33,350 bases of DNA from an uncultured Bacilli bacterium (GTDB taxonomy: Bacteria; Bacillota_I; Bacilli_A; RF39; UBA660). A program made the position numbers and the translations under genes. A model generated the notes under the pieces. The model did not search any database. It had not been told where the DNA came from and saw only the letters and a program-made list of their open reading frames with translations. Shown here piece by piece: positions 30,894 to 33,350 of the stretch; within the stretch, counting starts at the first letter, position 1, and each line of letters starts with the position of its first letter. The stretch lies in the NCBI GenBank assembly GCA_947630495.1, contig CANRHS010000006.1, positions 1-33,350 of the forward strand. Direction: 5' to 3'.

Positions 30894-32016
30894 ATTTTAT
30901 TTCTCCTCCTATTATTGTTTTTAAAACATTAAAATCATTATCAAATATTACTAAATCGGCATCTTTTCCAACTTCAATGGATCCTTTTCTGGCATCTTCA
31001 TGAATGGCTCTGGCAGGATTAAGGGATGCACAGTTAACACATTCATATAAAGGAATATCACTATTCTTATAAACATTTAAAACTCCTTGATTAAGCTTTA
31101 AAATTGAACCTGCAATCGTACCATCTAAAAGCCTACATTCAATTCCTTTCGAAATAAACTTCTCGCCTCCTAAAGTATACTCACCATCTGGCAAGCCTCC
31201 GGCAGGAAGACAATCCGTGATAAAACATAATTTATCGCCTTTTAATTTATATATCATGTTGTAAATTGCTGGATGTATATGGAACGTATCAACAATAAGT
31301 TCACATGTAACATCAGAGTTAAAGATGGCTCCAACTACCCCGGGATTTCTTTGATTTAAAGGACTCATCGCATTAAAGGTATGCGTTGCATGTCTTACTC
31401 CTCTAGTGGTAGATTCATAAGCAACCTCATATGATGCATCCGTGTGTCCCATCGAAATAACAACGTCCGTATCTCTCCTAATCTCTTCGATTGCTTTGAA
31501 ATCTTCGTCTTCTTCAGGTGCCATTGTAATAATTTTAATAATATCTTGATACTTTTTAACAAAACTGGCGTCAGGTTTTAAAATATATCTTTCATCTTGG
31601 GCTCCTTTTTTCTTAGGACTAATAAATGGGCCTTCTGCATGAACTCCTAAGACACTTGCTCCATCCCAAGTTTTACTTTCTTCTTTTAAGTCTCGGCAAA
31701 CTTCTAAGGCTCCTTCAATGATGTCTTTAGAAACGGTCATTGTTGTTGGTAAAAAGGAAGTTACTCCATTTTTCATTATGCCATTTGCAATTGTCTTGAT
31801 ACTATCATAACTCTTATCGCACACGTCTTTTCCTAAATAACCATGAATATGGATATCAATTAAACCAGGTGATACATAATTACCTTTAGCATCAATTACT
31901 TCGTACCCTTCAGGAACCTCATCAACAATTCCTAAAATCTTATCAGAATAAAGAAGTACTTTTCCTTCTACAATCCTATCTTTTAATATAATTTTTCCAT
32001 TTTTAATTGCTTTCAT
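30883..32016 (-). CDS. nagA: N-acetylglucosamine-6-phosphate deacetylase
   Basis: 377 aa, normal length. Visible motifs are GLIDIHIHGYLGKDV with the metal-site HxH, HAEGPFISPKKKGAQ with its metal-binding Glu, GHTDASYEVA, HTFNAMSPLNQRNPGVVGA and FITDCLPAGG with the catalytic Asp. It converts GlcNAc-6-P to glucosamine-6-P and acetate in amino-sugar and cell-wall recycling. The start has AAGGAGT, with murI overlapping by 14 bases; the kinase gene overlaps its end. Place in the operon links recycling of wall sugars with D-Glu supply. Confidence 0.95.
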   Translation of the reverse strand: MKAIKNGKIILKDRIVEGKVLLYSDKILGIVDEVPEGYEVIDAKGNYVSPGLIDIHIHGYLGKDVCDKSYDSIKTIANGIMKNGVTSFLPTTMTVSKDIIEGALEVCRDLKEESKTWDGASVLGVHAEGPFISPKKKGAQDERYILKPDASFVKKYQDIIKIITMAPEEDEDFKAIEEIRRDTDVVISMGHTDASYEVAYESTTRGVRHATHTFNAMSPLNQRNPGVVGAIFNSDVTCELIVDTFHIHPAIYNMIYKLKGDKLCFITDCLPAGGLPDGEYTLGGEKFISKGIECRLLDGTIAGSILKLNQGVLNVYKNSDIPLYECVNCASLNPARAIHEDARKGSIEVGKDADLVIFDNDFNVLKTIIGGEIKYEV

Positions 32017-32731
32017 CTAAATCAACTCCTTCTACTTTTTTCTTAAATGCAATTATATTATCTATATTTAAAAGTAAATTAGAACTAAGTTTGGTAAAAT
32101 AAAGATTTATCTCTAATTTACTATTGTTGTTTAAATTTAAACTATTACTTAATACTTCTCCCATATCTATTAACTTAATATCTAAATAATCATTTATATA
32201 TTTCTTTAAACTAGGATAATGCGTACAACCTAATACTAAACAATCACATTCTTTTACTTTATCTAAATATTTTCTTATTATTTCAATCTCAATATTTCTC
32301 TCCTCTATCATTGGTACAAACTCACTTGTTGCAACTTCTAAAACATTTTTATTTAATCTATCTTTAAAAATATGACTATTAATTGTATTACTAGTCCCAA
32401 ATACTCCAATTTTCTTATAATCTTTATTATTTAAATATTTAATAGTAGGACTAATAATATCTATAATAGGAATATTAGTAATCTTCTTTATATCATTATA
32501 AATAGTTGATGAAACAGTCCCACAGGCAACAATAATTAAATCTACTTCTTTAACTTCAAAAAACTTAATAATCTTTGTAACTAACTTAACTAGTTCTTCT
32601 TTACTCTTTTCTCCATAAGGAAGATTCTTTGTATCTCCTAAATAAATATAAGTATTATTTGGATATTTCTTTAAGATACTCTTTAAAACATTAAGTCCTC
32701 CTATCCCTGAATCAAATATTCCAACTCTAAT
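32003..32731 (-). CDS. murI: Glutamate racemase with apparent ATT start codon
   Basis: The track shows only the C-terminal third (from 32311), but the frame is open upstream to TAA and encodes a complete MurI: RVGIFDSGIGGLNVLKS, GDTKNLPYG, the first catalytic Cys in VACGTVSS, and the second in LGCTHYPSLKKYI. No ATG, GTG or TTG exists between the upstream in-frame stop and the conserved N-terminus; only ATT, ATA and ATC remain. ATT 32731 (or 32734) follows AGGGGGTGAG with suitable spacing, giving about 242 aa, slightly short. The usual CNTAS after the first Cys is CGTVS here. It makes D-glutamate for peptidoglycan. It abuts the upstream membrane-protein gene. Confidence 0.85.
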   Translation of the reverse strand: MRVGIFDSGIGGLNVLKSILKKYPNNTYIYLGDTKNLPYGEKSKEELVKLVTKIIKFFEVKEVDLIIVACGTVSSTIYNDIKKITNIPIIDIISPTIKYLNNKDYKKIGVFGTSNTINSHIFKDRLNKNVLEVATSEFVPMIEERNIEIEIIRKYLDKVKECDCLVLGCTHYPSLKKYINDYLDIKLIDMGEVLSNSLNLNNNSKLEINLYFTKLSSNLLLNIDNIIAFKKKVEGVDLDESN

Positions 32732-32735
32732 AATC

Positions 32736-33350
32736 TCACCCCCTCTTATAAATTTGATATATTGTTATACTATTCCTATCACTTATTGCCTTATCTTTAT
32801 ATTCATAAACCAATTTATAATTTGCATCTTTAATATAATTATATAGTAAATCATTACTATCTAAAACTAAATAATCAAAATTATATTTCTTTAAAAAATC
32901 TTTATAATTAAGTATACCCTTTTGTAAATTATAATATTCTTTTAAAATATCTTCTTTTTTATTATTTTTCTTCAAAAATACTTCAGCTCTTGGATCAAGA
33001 TATACTTTATAATCAAAATATTCTATATAACTTCCATTATTATAATTAGTATATATTTTATCATCTATAGATGCATTTTCTTTTAAATAATTAACTGCTT
33101 TAGCTAAAGGATAATCATCAATAGTTTCTAATTTTATCTTAAACATAAATATTGTAAAGAAACTTATAATTAAAATAATAGTTATAACTTTTAAATATTT
33201 TATTTTTATATAATTTTTATTTTCATCTTTAAAATAATCTTTTAAATTAGAACTAAATACTAAAGTAGTTATAATAATAAAGAAAAGAATTCCTTTATAA
33301 TGTTCTAATGTTAAATAAGTAGTTCCTAATATTAATAATAAATATCTTAA
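32736..33350 (-). CDS. Multi-spanning membrane protein, C-terminal part (cut by window edge)
   Basis: The track starts at 33146, but the frame is open to the right end of the window, so this is the C-terminus of a longer protein. The part before residue M of the track carries two or three membrane helices (for example GILFFIIITTLVF and VITIILIISFFTIF). The last ~130 residues are an extracellular domain: PLAKAVNYLKENASIDDKIY, then GSYIEYFDYKVYLDPRAEVF and FDYLVLDSNDLLYNYI. This resembles C-terminal domains of GT39/YfhO-like membrane glycosyltransferases and relatives with a DxRAE motif. Its TGA stop lies within the ribosome binding region of murI. Function unknown. Confidence 0.65.
   Translation of the reverse strand, partial: LRYLLLILGTTYLTLEHYKGILFFIIITTLVFSSNLKDYFKDENKNYIKIKYLKVITIILIISFFTIFMFKIKLETIDDYPLAKAVNYLKENASIDDKIYTNYNNGSYIEYFDYKVYLDPRAEVFLKKNNKKEDILKEYYNLQKGILNYKDFLKKYNFDYLVLDSNDLLYNYIKDANYKLVYEYKDKAISDRNSITIYQIYKRG

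Noticed and set aside
1-33350. Mycoplasma genetic code (TGA = Trp)
   Set aside because: TGA is used as a normal stop at the ends of several genes, and Trp codons are TGG throughout.

Overview
The window comes from a very AT-rich (high-20s % GC by eye), low-GC Gram-positive bacterium. It carries endospore genes (yqfC, yqfD, a CotD-like coat protein), has strong AGGAGG ribosome binding sites and textbook sigma-A promoters, and uses TGA as a stop (ends of rluA, the DUF6273-like protein and the right-edge gene), so it does not use the mycoplasma code. It looks like an uncultured gut Bacilli/Mollicutes-related Bacillota lineage; the lineage name is an inference.

Left end (1-3.3 kb, + strand): a partial unknown gene, then a strong promoter, a structured leader with an intrinsic terminator, and an overlapping three-gene RNA-modification operon (unknown protein, RlmI-like methyltransferase, RluA-type pseudouridine synthase). 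From 3.3 to 16 kb almost everything is on the - strand: folD with a YgjP-like metalloprotease, a membrane-anchored surface protein, an Rpn/PD-(D/E)XK nuclease with a near-perfect internal ribosome binding site, a TtcA-like tRNA thiolase, and a two-gene surface operon. That operon pairs a 1701-aa secreted M60 metalloprotease carrying a dockerin with a membrane-anchored cohesin-like protein. A lipoprotein follows.

Middle (16-19.6 kb): a tandemly repeated element resembling a type I toxin-antitoxin locus (26-aa hydrophobic peptide plus two convergent small-RNA units), a glycosyltransferase-TPR protein, a CotD-like coat protein, a transglutaminase-like protein and a holin-like protein. From 19.6 to 22.1 kb is the conserved yqfC-yqfD-ybeY neighbourhood, with a VanZ-like gene where phoH is usually found.

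Right part (22-33 kb): a HAD phosphatase; a small operon whose first gene is frameshifted at a T7 run; a TasA/camelysin-like protein whose 3' end changes abruptly to about 64% GC with NNC-type codons, as expected of a diversity-generating-retroelement variable region; a G8-containing mini-gene; a metallophosphoesterase; a second Rpn nuclease followed by a separate gene encoding only its C-terminal domain; and a tightly overlapping operon (membrane protein, murI with an apparent ATT start, nagA, a ROK-like kinase, an MBL hydrolase) for cell-wall amino-sugar metabolism.

The best candidates for new biology are the DGR-like variable tail, the repeated type-I-TA-like element, the two Rpn loci with different ways of making a short C-terminal product, the cohesin/dockerin protease pair, and the structured leader of the rRNA-modification operon.
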